A DNA stretch of 64,000 nucleotides from an uncultured Collinsella sp. (GCA_959599915.1 CAUGJE010000004.1:1-64000); one strand, 5' to 3'. Shown: positions 47,737 to 56,882, numbered from the stretch's first letter. Translations and numbers: made by a program. Notes: a model not told the origin generated them from the letters alone.

Positions 47737-49581
47737 CTAACCCATGACCGACATGGTGAGCAGCACCGCAGCGACGCAGTACGCTACGCACGAGATCATG
47801 ACGGCAATAACGTTCATGGCGGTGCCCGACGTGTTGAGGTCATGCTCGTCACGCCAGAACAGCACCATCAGGTAAATCACGGCGCTCATGTTGCCAATCA
47901 GACAGACGATGGCCGCGATGTTAAAGCACCCGGTAAAGAGTTGCTCCTCAAACATGGACGCATCGGGGAACGCAGCGGTGCGCACCAGCTGGGCGCACAG
48001 GTAGGTCACGAGTGACAGAATCAGGCCCATGCCCGTGCTCTGGAAGAAGAACCCCAGATACGGCTTGGGCTCATCGTCGTGACCGTCATACTCCAGGAAG
48101 TAGTTCTTGACGAACGACACCATGCGCGAGGCAGCCAGCAGCACGAGCGGCATGGCGCACATGGGGAACACCACCAGATGCGCGGAGCCGAGCGCCGTTC
48201 CCAGCACGGTCGCCATGATGCACGACGCGATGCCCCATACAACAACCCAGTACTGGCGATGCACGAACCAGCTGAGCACGTTCGTCGAGTCGTCCGACGC
48301 GCTATCGCCCGAGCCGACACCGGCGATCTGCAGGTCCTCCTGATGCTCCTCGGCAATAACGTCCATGGCGTCGTCGAAGGTTACGATACCCAGGATATGA
48401 CGGTTCTCGTCGCAGACAGGGATGGCAACCAGGTCGTACTTGGTCATCTCGTCCGTTACGTCTTCCTGGTCCTCGTCGGGCGACACATAGACCAGGTCGC
48501 GATAGGCCAGCTGACCCAGCGTGGCGTCGCGGTCGGCTACGATCAGCGTTCGCAGCGAAAGCACACCGGTCAGCATGCCGCTCGGATCCTCGGTATAGAC
48601 GTAGTAGACGCTCTCGAAGTCCTCGTCGAGCTCGCGAATCGCCTCGATGGCGTCACCGACCGTTGCCGTGGCAGGCAGGGAGACAAACTCCGAGGTCATG
48701 ATGCGGCCGGCGGTGTTGTCCTCATACCCCAGCAGGTTACGAATCGCCTTCTCCTCCTTGACGCCCATCAGGCGCAGGAGCTTCTCGGCCTTCTCGTAAT
48801 CAAGCTCGTCGATCAGGTCGGCAGCGTCGTCCGGGTCCATCATGGCCAGCATCGACGATGCGTCCGTGTCGGACAGGCCCTCGAGCATCTCGGTCATAAG
48901 CTCGTCGTCATCGAACTCCGAGATAGCTTCGGCTGCCTGGGCGGTATCGAGCTGCGCAAACACCTGCGCACGCAGACGCGGGTCGAGCTGCTCGATAATG
49001 TCGGCGATGTCGGCAGGGTGCAGCTCGCCGAGCGTCTTGTGCGACACCGAGAGTTGAATGTTCTTGGTCGAGCGGTCGAGCAGGTCCATGTAGGACCAAG
49101 CGATGATGTCCTCACTGAGCGGCTTGCCCAGGTGCTTCATAAAGCCTTCGACGATATGCTCGAGCGCGGGGCTGATGGCGCGTAGCAGACCGCGAGCACC
49201 GACCTCGGCGCCCAGCAGGCGCAGCTGGTTTTCGCCCGACATGGAAAACTTGATGTCGTTGACGCGCACGACCTTCATGCCCTGCGTGTCGACAATCTGC
49301 TTGTTGAGCACGTCGCGGGCAAGCAGGAGTTCGGTCGGCTGCAGGTACGAAAAACGGATTTCGGTGGCCGACGTCTTAAGGTGTACACCCGTCTCGTCGA
49401 TACGGTCGACCCATTTGCGCCAGCTGATCATAAACGGCGTCTTGCCGGGACCGCGGAACGCGAGCGACGTCACGTGCGGAAAAACTTCGCCGGTAGCAAT
49501 ACCAAAATCGTTGACCACGCCGAGCTTTTCGCCGTCGACGTCCAAGACCGGCAATTTGAGCATCTCACTCAGATAATTCAA
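47737..49581 (-). CDS. MgtE-like cytosolic Mg2+ sensor (PRC + MgtE_N + CBS) fused to a novel membrane domain
   Basis: A 614-residue protein. Residues about 1-140 hold two PRC-barrel-like units; about 175-280 the MgtE N-domain (HPADIADIIEQLDPRLRAQVF and the ELDYEKAEKLLRLM repeats); about 285-415 a CBS pair, as in the Mg2+ gate of MgtE. The C-terminal 150 residues have four to five membrane helices but lack the MgtE pore signature (GMGGNAGTQ), so this is not a standard MgtE channel. It starts with TTG after GGGGAG and precedes the NRAMP-related transporter gene. I infer that it senses cytosolic Mg2+ and controls the partner transporter. Confidence 0.8.
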   Translation of the reverse strand: MNYLSEMLKLPVLDVDGEKLGVVNDFGIATGEVFPHVTSLAFRGPGKTPFMISWRKWVDRIDETGVHLKTSATEIRFSYLQPTELLLARDVLNKQIVDTQGMKVVRVNDIKFSMSGENQLRLLGAEVGARGLLRAISPALEHIVEGFMKHLGKPLSEDIIAWSYMDLLDRSTKNIQLSVSHKTLGELHPADIADIIEQLDPRLRAQVFAQLDTAQAAEAISEFDDDELMTEMLEGLSDTDASSMLAMMDPDDAADLIDELDYEKAEKLLRLMGVKEEKAIRNLLGYEDNTAGRIMTSEFVSLPATATVGDAIEAIRELDEDFESVYYVYTEDPSGMLTGVLSLRTLIVADRDATLGQLAYRDLVYVSPDEDQEDVTDEMTKYDLVAIPVCDENRHILGIVTFDDAMDVIAEEHQEDLQIAGVGSGDSASDDSTNVLSWFVHRQYWVVVWGIASCIMATVLGTALGSAHLVVFPMCAMPLVLLAASRMVSFVKNYFLEYDGHDDEPKPYLGFFFQSTGMGLILSLVTYLCAQLVRTAAFPDASMFEEQLFTGCFNIAAIVCLIGNMSAVIYLMVLFWRDEHDLNTSGTAMNVIAVMISCVAYCVAAVLLTMSVMG

Positions 49582-49689
49582 TGGTGCTCCCCATCATTAT
49601 TCCTGCGGACCGCGTGACCATGCCGGCACGCAATCCGTGGACTTTTAGACATATATACGCATGCGCGGGCGGCACGCCGCTCGGCGCTC

Positions 49690-49790
49690 ACACCCCGTGC
49701 ACGCGCAGAAAGCACCTGCATGGGGTCATCGACTGTATGGTCGAGGTTTGGATTTCACCTGTAACCTTTCTCTTGACCCTCATTAACCGC
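49690..49790 (-). ncRNA. Structured 5' leader of the MgtE-like/NRMT operon (riboswitch candidate)
   Basis: On the minus strand a closing stem GGGTCA/TGACCC (49779-49774 with 49728-49723) encloses two small stems (AGGTT...AACCT around ACAGGTGAAATCC, and TCGA...TCGA). The 3' strand of the closing stem (ACCCC) can instead pair with GGGGT at about 49690, making a competing hairpin with an inner TGCA stem. Such mutually exclusive folds are typical of riboswitches. It does not match the M-box consensus I remember. Folding is judged by eye. Confidence 0.4.
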
Positions 49791-49877
49791 AGTAACTATA
49801 GCATCAGCATCGCGCTGCGGCACCGAATTTATGCGCTGCACATTGCAGGCATACCAAACACTGACGTATCCGTGACA

Positions 49878-49906
49878 TAGTCATTGGGGACGTTCTTTAA
49901 TGACTA
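49878..49906. repeat. 29-bp palindromic GGGGAC-type repeat supplying a stop codon
   Basis: TAGTCATT and AATGACTA arms around GGGGACGTTCTTT. The TAG at 49906-49904 on the minus strand, which ends the deacetylase-like gene, is the first three bases of the repeat. Confidence 0.8.
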
Positions 49907-51310
49907 GTCTGTGGTGTCGTCGTCCTCGGGGAGTTGGGGGAACACGGCGTTTTTGGGCATGGAAACCTTGGTGAGCGAGGTGAGCTTTTTGCTCAATGCC
50001 GTGTCCGTCTTGACCAGGTCGCTGAGCGTCACGATCTTGTAGCCGTCGGCGACAAGGCCGTCGATAATCTGCGGCAGCGCCTCGAGCGTCTGCTCGGCGC
50101 ACTCATCGCTATCGGTGAGCAGCACAATATTGCCCGGCGTCACCGAGTCGAGCACGGTCGATACCTGCTCGTCAGCGCCGTTGAGCAGCCAGTCACCCGA
50201 ATCGATATTCCACGAAACCACGGCGGACACCAGGTCCATCGAGTCGATCCAGTTTTGCTCGTCAAACGCGGCGTAGGGGGCACGCAGCAACATCGTCTCG
50301 ACGCCGGTCGCCGACTTAATCGCCTCGGTGCCCTTCGTGATCTGCCTGCGCACCGTCTCGCGATCCTCGCCCTTGAGCGAATCATCGCTGTAGCTGTTGG
50401 AGCCGATCTCGCACCCGGCATCGACAATCGCTTTGGCAGTAGCGGGCGAGGCTTCCGCGGCATCGCCCGAAAGGAAGAACGTCGCCGTGACGCCCTTTTC
50501 CTTGAGCACCTGCAAGATCTGCTTGGTCGCGCCGCTCGGACCCTCGTCAAATGTCAGGGCCACGTACTTTTCGTTGCCCTTGGGCGCCACGCTTGCGCAC
50601 TCGACTACGCAGTCGGTGGCGGGCACGACCTCGCCGCGGTCCTGCGTCTTGCCCGACTGCTCGCCGACCCATATCTCGGAGCGGCCCTGAACGCCCCAGG
50701 TTTTGACATACTCAATAGCGCCCGTGCCCTCGACCTTGAGCTTGGGCTCGATAGTCGTGGCCTGGACCTCGTGCTTTTCGTAGACGTTGCGGCCGTCCTT
50801 GACCGTCACCTTCTCGCCACCCGTAAGCTCGCGACTATCCCATTTGCCTTGCTTCACGCGCTTGCCGTCGACCTTCACCGACAGCTTTTCGCCGCCATGG
50901 CGCTTGAGCACGCTGTCGTCGACGGCCAGCAGATCGCCGGCGTCGTACGTTTCGGTCAGGCTTTGATCGTCGATAAGATTCTGCAACGTAGAGCCCACGC
51001 GCACCGCGGTCTTTTGCCCGTTGAGTTCCACGTCCACGCTGCGGTTGACGTAGCCCACGACGGCAGCGATAAACAGCACGAGCGCGCAGCCCACGGCGAT
51101 GAGCGCATAGGGCAGACGGGACGGTCGGCGCGGCGAGCGCCCGTTGCCGATGCGCGCGCTGCGATCGCTAAACCCACGGCTATGGTTGAGGTACATCGCG
51201 CCGGGCTTACGGCGACGTCGACGCTGACCGCCGGGCAGTTGCCCCAGGTCGCGGCGCGCCGTCGGACGCGCAGCCGAGCGCCCGTTTAAGTTAGATCCGT
51301 TTTGGCGCAT
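49904..51310 (-). CDS. Membrane-anchored NodB-like protein, degenerate polysaccharide deacetylase
   Basis: A 468-residue protein with a basic N-terminus, one membrane helix (about 68-90), a beta-rich domain that recalls DUF348/G5-type surface domains, and a C-terminal NodB fold from about residue 245. The NodB motifs are altered: TFDEGP instead of TFDDGP, SNSYSDDSL where the metal-binding H-x3-H motif belongs, and RAPYAAF in place of RPPYG. The two metal-binding His are gone, so deacetylase activity is doubtful; it may bind glycan instead. The stop codon belongs to an adjoining repeat. The ATG follows GGGAGGGCAC. Confidence 0.82.
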   Translation of the reverse strand: MRQNGSNLNGRSAARPTARRDLGQLPGGQRRRRRKPGAMYLNHSRGFSDRSARIGNGRSPRRPSRLPYALIAVGCALVLFIAAVVGYVNRSVDVELNGQKTAVRVGSTLQNLIDDQSLTETYDAGDLLAVDDSVLKRHGGEKLSVKVDGKRVKQGKWDSRELTGGEKVTVKDGRNVYEKHEVQATTIEPKLKVEGTGAIEYVKTWGVQGRSEIWVGEQSGKTQDRGEVVPATDCVVECASVAPKGNEKYVALTFDEGPSGATKQILQVLKEKGVTATFFLSGDAAEASPATAKAIVDAGCEIGSNSYSDDSLKGEDRETVRRQITKGTEAIKSATGVETMLLRAPYAAFDEQNWIDSMDLVSAVVSWNIDSGDWLLNGADEQVSTVLDSVTPGNIVLLTDSDECAEQTLEALPQIIDGLVADGYKIVTLSDLVKTDTALSKKLTSLTKVSMPKNAVFPQLPEDDDTTD

Positions 51311-51382
51311 GTGCCCTCCCCCATAAACACAGCGAGCCGGAGCAACATGTCTCCGGCTCGCCTCCCATCATTTGGTACGTCT

Positions 51383-52138
51383 CTATTTGCTAGCTTTTGA
51401 CGAGCCCCCGCTCGCCTTTTGATATTCGTCCTTAAAGGCCTTGAACATACCGCGCGTCTTGCCGAGCTGCTTGCCCAGTGCGCGACTGCCCTTGTCCACG
51501 GCGACCGATCCCTTGTCATCGAGCACCTTGGCGCCCTTCTTGACCTTATCGCCCACCACGACACTGGCCTCGGCAGCCTTGGCGGCCGCGCCGCCCGAAT
51601 ACCCGAGCGCCTTGACCTCGTCCGAGACAATCATCGCGCCGTTCTCGTAGCCGCGCAGCATCGTCGGCGGCACCTGTGTGTCGCCCACCAGCACGCTCGA
51701 AGCGGCACCGGCGGTCACGTAGAACATCTGCACAATACCCGAGCGCGGCTTGAACTCAACGTCCGAGCAGTAGCCCACGACATCGCCCGATTCCGTGCGC
51801 ACATCCATGCCAACCCAGATGATGCAATCGTCCAGGTTGATATCGAGGCGCTTGGCCGCGGCGGCATCGTAGGTGCCCTTGACGTCGTCGACCGCGACAG
51901 CACCCTCATAGACGCCGATGGCATCGAGCGCCACAAAGCGGTCGGGGCGCTCGATCATGCCCGCGATATCGGACTGGCGGACCATAAAGCCCACCACGCG
52001 CGTGCCGCCCGGGGTAAAGACGGGAAAGTGAATCTTGCCGAGCTTTTTAGGGCTGCGCGGCGTGCCGTCCTTTTTGGTGCGCTTGTCTTCGGCAGGTTTG
52101 CGGTAAACCTTGACGCCGACAAAATCCCCTGCGCGCAT
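51383..52138 (-). CDS. PRC-barrel domain protein
   Basis: A 251-residue protein with PRC-barrel-like beta units at about 1-85 (LGKIHFPVFTPGGTRVVGFMV) and about 105-165 (GMDVRTESGDVVGYCSDVEF), and an Ala/Lys-rich helical tail. PRC-barrels occur in ribosome maturation and photosynthetic proteins and often in uncharacterised actinobacterial proteins; no exact function can be given. Its ATG overlaps the stop codon of the YtxH gene (TAATG), so the two are translationally coupled. Confidence 0.75.
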   Translation of the reverse strand: MRAGDFVGVKVYRKPAEDKRTKKDGTPRSPKKLGKIHFPVFTPGGTRVVGFMVRQSDIAGMIERPDRFVALDAIGVYEGAVAVDDVKGTYDAAAAKRLDINLDDCIIWVGMDVRTESGDVVGYCSDVEFKPRSGIVQMFYVTAGAASSVLVGDTQVPPTMLRGYENGAMIVSDEVKALGYSGGAAAKAAEASVVVGDKVKKGAKVLDDKGSVAVDKGSRALGKQLGKTRGMFKAFKDEYQKASGGSSKASK

Positions 52139-52527
52139 TATGCCTCGGTCGAGGGCTCCGTGGCCTCGGTGCCGGCCTCAGCGACGTTCTCGACCACGAC
52201 GTCGGCAGCGGGCGTCACGTTGCCGCCCGAGATGGCATCGTTGAGCTGCTCGCGAAGCTGGTCCATGCGCTCGCGGGCCAGGTCGACCTTGGCGCGCAGG
52301 TCATCGGTCTTGGCGTCGACCATCGGACCAAAGTCGTTGACCGCGGCACGAGCCTCCTCGGCACTGTGCTCGTAGGTGTCACGCATGTTGTCCCAGGCAT
52401 CGTTGGCGATATCGGCGGCCATGGCGCGGGTCTCGGCACCCGAGCGCGGGGCCAGAGCAACGCCGATGATAGCGCCGGCGGCAGCACCTAAGAGCGCACC
52501 GGAGACAAAGCTGAAAGTCTTTCCCAT
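52138..52527 (-). CDS. YtxH-like membrane protein
   Basis: A 129-residue protein with one glycine/alanine-rich membrane helix at the N-terminus (SFVSGALLGAAAGAIIGVALAPRSG), the mark of the YtxH family, then a helical, probably coiled-coil stretch (residues 40-105) and a Thr/Glu-rich tail. Family members are linked to general stress. The ATG at 52527 has GAGAGG seven bases upstream; ATG 52533 is less well placed. Overlaps the PRC-barrel gene. Confidence 0.8.
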   Translation of the reverse strand: MGKTFSFVSGALLGAAAGAIIGVALAPRSGAETRAMAADIANDAWDNMRDTYEHSAEEARAAVNDFGPMVDAKTDDLRAKVDLARERMDQLREQLNDAISGGNVTPAADVVVENVAEAGTEATEPSTEA

Positions 52528-52663
52528 GATCATTCCTCTCCTGCGGGCACCTCGATGCCCACCGTTTGAATGCTGTCCATTATACCCGCAGCGCAACACT
52601 TGCCGTCACGCTCATCTGCGTACGGTAAAAGCGCAGGTACATGATGGTGATAAGCGAGTGAGC

Positions 52664-53497
52664 CTACTCCTGAGGCGCAGCCGGCATGGCCACCGTGGCA
52701 GCCGGGTCCTCGCCGGCGCCATCGACGAGCGGCAGGTTGCCCTCGTGCGCCGAGCCGGACGGAGCCGTTGCCGCACCGCCAAAGACGGCCGCGGGGGCCT
52801 CGTGGTTCTCGGCGACCGCACCCTCGGTATCGATTGCCTCCTGCGGCTCGTCGTCAAAGCTCGGGACACCCTGGGGCTCCGCGGGCTCGGGCTCGGCAGA
52901 CGCCTCGGCAACGGGCTCGGCGTCGGCCTCGGCAGGAGTGTCGCCCTCGGGCGCATCCTCGGCCACGTCCTCGCCGTTCGCAGCGGCAACGGCCTCGTGC
53001 GGGTCCTTGCCCTCGGCCTCGGCACGCATGCCCAGCACCAAGTTGCGCAGGCCCGCGACCGTGCCGTCCACATCGGGGGCGGGCTGGTCGGCGTGCAGAT
53101 AGGCCCAATCCATCATAAAGGTGGCCGAAGACAGCGCGCCGATAGCCAGCGCGTCGTCGGGGCACGAAAGCTCAACCTCAAAGACGCGCTCGTCGTGCTC
53201 GCTTACGCGCGTGCGGCCGCACGAGATGCTGCCGGCAAGACCGGTCTCGTTCATGAGCTCGACCGTCACGTGCTCCAGCAGGTGGCAAAGCTCGGTCTGG
53301 CCCATGCAGTCCTGGAACTCGCGACCCGAATCGCCCAGGCACAGGTGCTTGGCAATCGCGGGCACCAGGTAGTACACGCGCGCCGTGGCCTCGATATCCT
53401 CCGAGGTCATGAGCGGCATGCCGGGGTTCACCAGCACGTGCGCGCAAATCTTGTCCTCGCTGACGGTGACCTTAAGGATGTTGAACAGGCCTGCCAT
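52664..53497 (-). CDS. Conserved hypothetical protein with acidic Ala-rich tail
   Basis: A 277-residue protein. The first 150 residues look folded and include TELCHLLEHVTVELMNETG, which resembles the HxxEHV motif of the cyanophycin-synthetase N-terminal domain; I hold this as a weak similarity. The last 120 residues are Ala/Glu/Pro-rich and probably disordered. It lies 24 bases downstream of the CNNM/CorC gene in the same direction, so they are likely one operon. Function unknown. The ATG follows GGGGAGAGTT. Confidence 0.6.
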   Translation of the reverse strand: MAGLFNILKVTVSEDKICAHVLVNPGMPLMTSEDIEATARVYYLVPAIAKHLCLGDSGREFQDCMGQTELCHLLEHVTVELMNETGLAGSISCGRTRVSEHDERVFEVELSCPDDALAIGALSSATFMMDWAYLHADQPAPDVDGTVAGLRNLVLGMRAEAEGKDPHEAVAAANGEDVAEDAPEGDTPAEADAEPVAEASAEPEPAEPQGVPSFDDEPQEAIDTEGAVAENHEAPAAVFGGAATAPSGSAHEGNLPLVDGAGEDPAATVAMPAAPQE

Positions 53498-53521
53498 AAC
53501 TCTCCCCTACTCGTCCTTGCC

Positions 53522-54895
53522 CTACTCGTCGCCGTCGTGCGGGTCCGCAGGGCCCGCGCCCGACGTCGCCGGCTTCTCTGCCGAGGACTCGGAATCCTTC
53601 TTATCGGTTTCGGCCGGAGCGATCACGCGAATGAGCGAGATGCGCTGGCCACGCATCGACTGCACTTTAAACTTGTACCCCGCGACCTCAAACACCTCTC
53701 CGATGTCGGGCACCGAGTCGCAAAGCTCCAAAATCCAGCCGGCGATGGTCTCATAATCATCGCTTTCCTCGAGCGGCCAACCAAGCTCAATCGCGTCATC
53801 GCACGAAAAACGCCCATCGACAAGCCACTCGCGGCGCGAAAGGCGCGTGAGATACTTGTTGTCGGGGTCGAACTCGTCCTCGATCTCGCCGACGATCTCC
53901 TCGACGATGTCCTCGATGGTGATGATGCCGGCCGTGCCGCCGTACTCGTCCACGACCACCACGATCTGGTCGTGCGAGGTCTGCATCTCGGACAGCAGCG
54001 GCAGGATGTCCTTGGTGTCGGGCACAAAGGTGGCGTCGCGCAAAAAGCCGGCGATGGGCTGGTCGCCCTTGCCGTCGAGCGAGGGTTGGATCAGGTCCTT
54101 GATGTGCGCGATGCCCGCGACGTTGTCGGGATCCTCGTGATACACCGGGATGCGGCTGAAGCCGGTCTGGCGCATGGTGGACAGCACGTCGGCGACCGTC
54201 TCATCGTCCTCGCACATGGTGGTGTCCACGCGCGGCACCATGACCTCGCGGGCAACGGTGTCGCCCAGGTCAAAGATCTCGTGGATCATGCGCTTTTCCT
54301 CGTCGAGCAGGTCGTCCTGCTCCGAGACCATGTACTTGATCTCTTCCTCCGAGACGTTCTGGCGGTCGTCGGCGCTCTTAATGCGCAGGATGCGGGCCAG
54401 ACCATCGGAGCAAGCGCCAGTCAGCCACACGAGCGGACGAGCAATCTTCTGGAACACGGAAAGCGGCCCCACGACCTGCTTGGACACGCCCTCGGCATTG
54501 GACAGGCCGATGCGCTTGGGCACAAGCTCGCCAATCACGATGGACACGAAGGCGACCGCGACGGTGATGATGACCGGCGCCAGGCCACGCGCGATGGCGG
54601 AGAGCGGCGCGATGCCAAAACTCATGAGCCACGTGGCGAGCGGGTCAGACAGGCTCGTCGAGGCGACGGCGGACGAGGCGAAGCCCACGAGTGTGATGGC
54701 GACCTGGATGGTGGCGAGCAGCTGGTCGGAGTCGGCAGCCAGCTTAATGGCACGCTCGGCGCGCCTGTCGCCTTCCTCGGCCTCGTGCTCCAGCACGGCG
54801 CGCTTGGCCGTGGTGAGCGCCATCTCGGACATAGAGAAGTAGCCGTTGATGAGGGTCAAAACGAGGGTGGTGATAAGGGAGATGGTTATGTCCAT
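53522..54895 (-). CDS. CNNM/CorC-family membrane protein (HlyC/CorC)
   Basis: A 457-residue protein. An N-terminal DUF21/CNNM membrane domain with four helices (residues 5-150, including SEMALTTAKRA and GELVPKRIGL), a CBS pair (about 205-330, MVPRVDTTMCEDDETVADV ... VVVVDEYGGTAGIITIEDIVEEIVGEI), and a C-terminal CorC_HlyC domain with the RISLIRVI end. Bacterial CNNM/CorC proteins export Mg2+ or control its transport. With mgtA and the NRMT unit it adds to the magnesium set of this window. Probably co-transcribed with the gene after it. Confidence 0.9.
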   Translation of the reverse strand: MDITISLITTLVLTLINGYFSMSEMALTTAKRAVLEHEAEEGDRRAERAIKLAADSDQLLATIQVAITLVGFASSAVASTSLSDPLATWLMSFGIAPLSAIARGLAPVIITVAVAFVSIVIGELVPKRIGLSNAEGVSKQVVGPLSVFQKIARPLVWLTGACSDGLARILRIKSADDRQNVSEEEIKYMVSEQDDLLDEEKRMIHEIFDLGDTVAREVMVPRVDTTMCEDDETVADVLSTMRQTGFSRIPVYHEDPDNVAGIAHIKDLIQPSLDGKGDQPIAGFLRDATFVPDTKDILPLLSEMQTSHDQIVVVVDEYGGTAGIITIEDIVEEIVGEIEDEFDPDNKYLTRLSRREWLVDGRFSCDDAIELGWPLEESDDYETIAGWILELCDSVPDIGEVFEVAGYKFKVQSMRGQRISLIRVIAPAETDKKDSESSAEKPATSGAGPADPHDGDE

Positions 54896-55005
54896 CGGGA
54901 GTTTCTCGAACCTCCAAGATTCGGGACGTCAGGTTAAAACGTTGGTGGCGGATACGGCAATTGCGCTGTCGCCCAAACGGGGACGCGGGCGAGCAGGCGT
55001 GGTCG

Positions 55006-55689
55006 CTAGATTACGAAGAGAATCACCGCCATGAACTGGAAGATGCTGCCGGCGAGCACCCACAGGTGAAACACGCTGTGCAGATAGCGCACGTTTTTGG
55101 CGATATAGAACGGCACGCCCACGGTGTAGCACACGCCGCCAATGGCGAGCAGGGCAAGCGCCACGGGATTCAGCAGCGCCACAAGCTCGGGCAACTTAAA
55201 GACGACGAGCCAGCCCATCAGCAGGTAAACCAAGCCGCATACCCAGTGCGGTTGACGCTCGCGCATAAAGCACTCGAGGGCGATGCCGATAATGGCGATG
55301 GCCCACACGGCAAAGAACAGCGCAGGGCCGCCGTCGTTTGCCAGCGTGATGAGGCAAAACGGCGTATAGCTGCCAGCTATGAGCAGGTAGATGCAGCTGT
55401 GGTCGATGATGCGAAACACGCGCTTGGCGCGTGCGGGCTGAATCGCGTGGTAGAGCGTGGAGGCGAGGTATTCGAGAATAATGCTGACGCCATAGACGAT
55501 AGCCGCGGCCATGTGGGCCGGGCCGCCGCCGCGCAGGGCAGCGAATACGATCAGGAGCACCAGACCCGCAATGCCCAGCAGGCAGCCGACACCATGGGTG
55601 ACGGAGTTCATGATCTCCTCGCCCACCGTGTAGTGCGGAACGGCCGCGGTCTTGGGCCGCGGCTTAGAACTGTCGCTCGAATCGGACAT
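55006..55689 (-). CDS. Hemolysin III / YqfA family membrane protein
   Basis: A 227-residue seven-helix membrane protein of the HlyIII/PAQR family. The conserved His/Ser metal-site residues are visible: NSVTHGVG near residue 30, STLYH and DHSCIYLLIAGSYTP in the middle, and HSVFHLWV near the C-terminus. The family is widespread and called hemolysin III, but most members are not toxins; they may be hydrolases or membrane-fluidity proteins. ATG 55689 chosen; a TTG at 55707 is possible. Single gene, divergent from the hydrolase at 55876. Confidence 0.88.
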   Translation of the reverse strand: MSDSSDSSKPRPKTAAVPHYTVGEEIMNSVTHGVGCLLGIAGLVLLIVFAALRGGGPAHMAAAIVYGVSIILEYLASTLYHAIQPARAKRVFRIIDHSCIYLLIAGSYTPFCLITLANDGGPALFFAVWAIAIIGIALECFMRERQPHWVCGLVYLLMGWLVVFKLPELVALLNPVALALLAIGGVCYTVGVPFYIAKNVRYLHSVFHLWVLAGSIFQFMAVILFVI

Positions 55690-55875
55690 GCCGGTTACAT
55701 CCTCCAACGTAAAGAGTTCTCAACACTATATCAAAGCGTCTAGGTACGTGCGAAATTTGCACCATACGTGACCCTTTGTTTACCCATTCTTTGCCTGTTG
55801 ACGCATCAACGGCGAACGTCCATAATGCGCTTGCATTAAATGTTGATGTATTAACATCTTATAGGAAAGCTTCTT

Positions 55876-56841
55876 ATGTCTCAAAACGCACGTTCCCATC
55901 GAAAGCTCAAGATAGCCGGCGTCGTTGCGCTGGTGCTCGTTGTCGCGCTGCTGGGGTTTGCCGGCAACTTTCTGTTTGACTTCGCGCTGAATCCCCGCGC
56001 GCCATACACCATGAAGATGATGCAGGACGGCAAGGACGCCGAAAAGGGCGAGCAGATGGATGCCGAGGATGGCGAGGCACGGGCGTGGTTCAAAGAGCAT
56101 CGCGAGAGTAGCAGCCTCACCGCAGATGACGGAACCGAGCTTGCCGCTTGGTATTTTGCCGCCTCGGAGAGCACGCACGATTACGCCGTCTGCCTGCATG
56201 GATATACCAACGAGCCCATCGGTATGGCCCGATACGTCAAGCGATTCCACGACCGCGGCATGAACGTACTCGCACCCGCCGCCCGCGCCCACGAGCGCTC
56301 CGGCGGCGACTATATCGGCATGGGCTGGCCCGAGCGCCTCGACATCGTCGCATGGATCGAGCGAATCGTTCAGGCTGACCCCGAGGCGCGCATCCTGGTC
56401 TTTGGCGAGTCGATGGGCGCGGCAACCGCCATGAACGTCGCGGGGGAACCTCTGCCCGCAAACGTGAAATGCATTATCGAGGACTGCGGTTATACGAGTG
56501 TTTGGGACGAGTTTTCTCTGCAGCTCAAGGACGTGTTCGGCCTGCCCAGCTTTCCTTTGCTCGATGTAGCAAACTTGGTGTGCAACGTGCGCGCGGGCTA
56601 CGACTTTCATAAGGCGAGCAGTGTGGAGCAACTCAAACACGCGACGGTTCCCATGCTGTTTATTCACGGCGACCAGGACACCTTTGTGCCGTACAGTATG
56701 CTCGACCAAAACTACGAGGCGTGCGCCAGCAAGGTTAAACAGAAGCTCACTATCCACGGCGCCACCCACGCCAAGAGCGCGCAAGTTGACCCCGAGCTCT
56801 ACTGGAATACGGTCGACGACTTCCTCGATAGGAATTTTTAG
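55876..56841 (+). CDS. Membrane-anchored alpha/beta hydrolase
   Basis: A 321-residue serine hydrolase with an N-terminal membrane anchor (IAGVVALVLVVALLGFAGN, residues 13-31), so the catalytic domain is outside the cell or on its membrane. The oxyanion loop VCLHGYTNE, the nucleophile in GESMGAA (about residue 182), the Asp in HGDQDTFVP and the His in GATHAK form the triad. It resembles YqkD/BEM46-type hydrolases; the substrate is not known. The start is preceded by a short AGGAAAG site. Upstream is a near palindrome ATGTT...AACAT (about 55839-55856) that could be an operator. Confidence 0.87.
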   Translation: MSQNARSHRKLKIAGVVALVLVVALLGFAGNFLFDFALNPRAPYTMKMMQDGKDAEKGEQMDAEDGEARAWFKEHRESSSLTADDGTELAAWYFAASESTHDYAVCLHGYTNEPIGMARYVKRFHDRGMNVLAPAARAHERSGGDYIGMGWPERLDIVAWIERIVQADPEARILVFGESMGAATAMNVAGEPLPANVKCIIEDCGYTSVWDEFSLQLKDVFGLPSFPLLDVANLVCNVRAGYDFHKASSVEQLKHATVPMLFIHGDQDTFVPYSMLDQNYEACASKVKQKLTIHGATHAKSAQVDPELYWNTVDDFLDRNF

Positions 56842-56882
56842 GGAAAAAGCGGCGTCTGGGGATTTATCTAACCCCCTATTTT

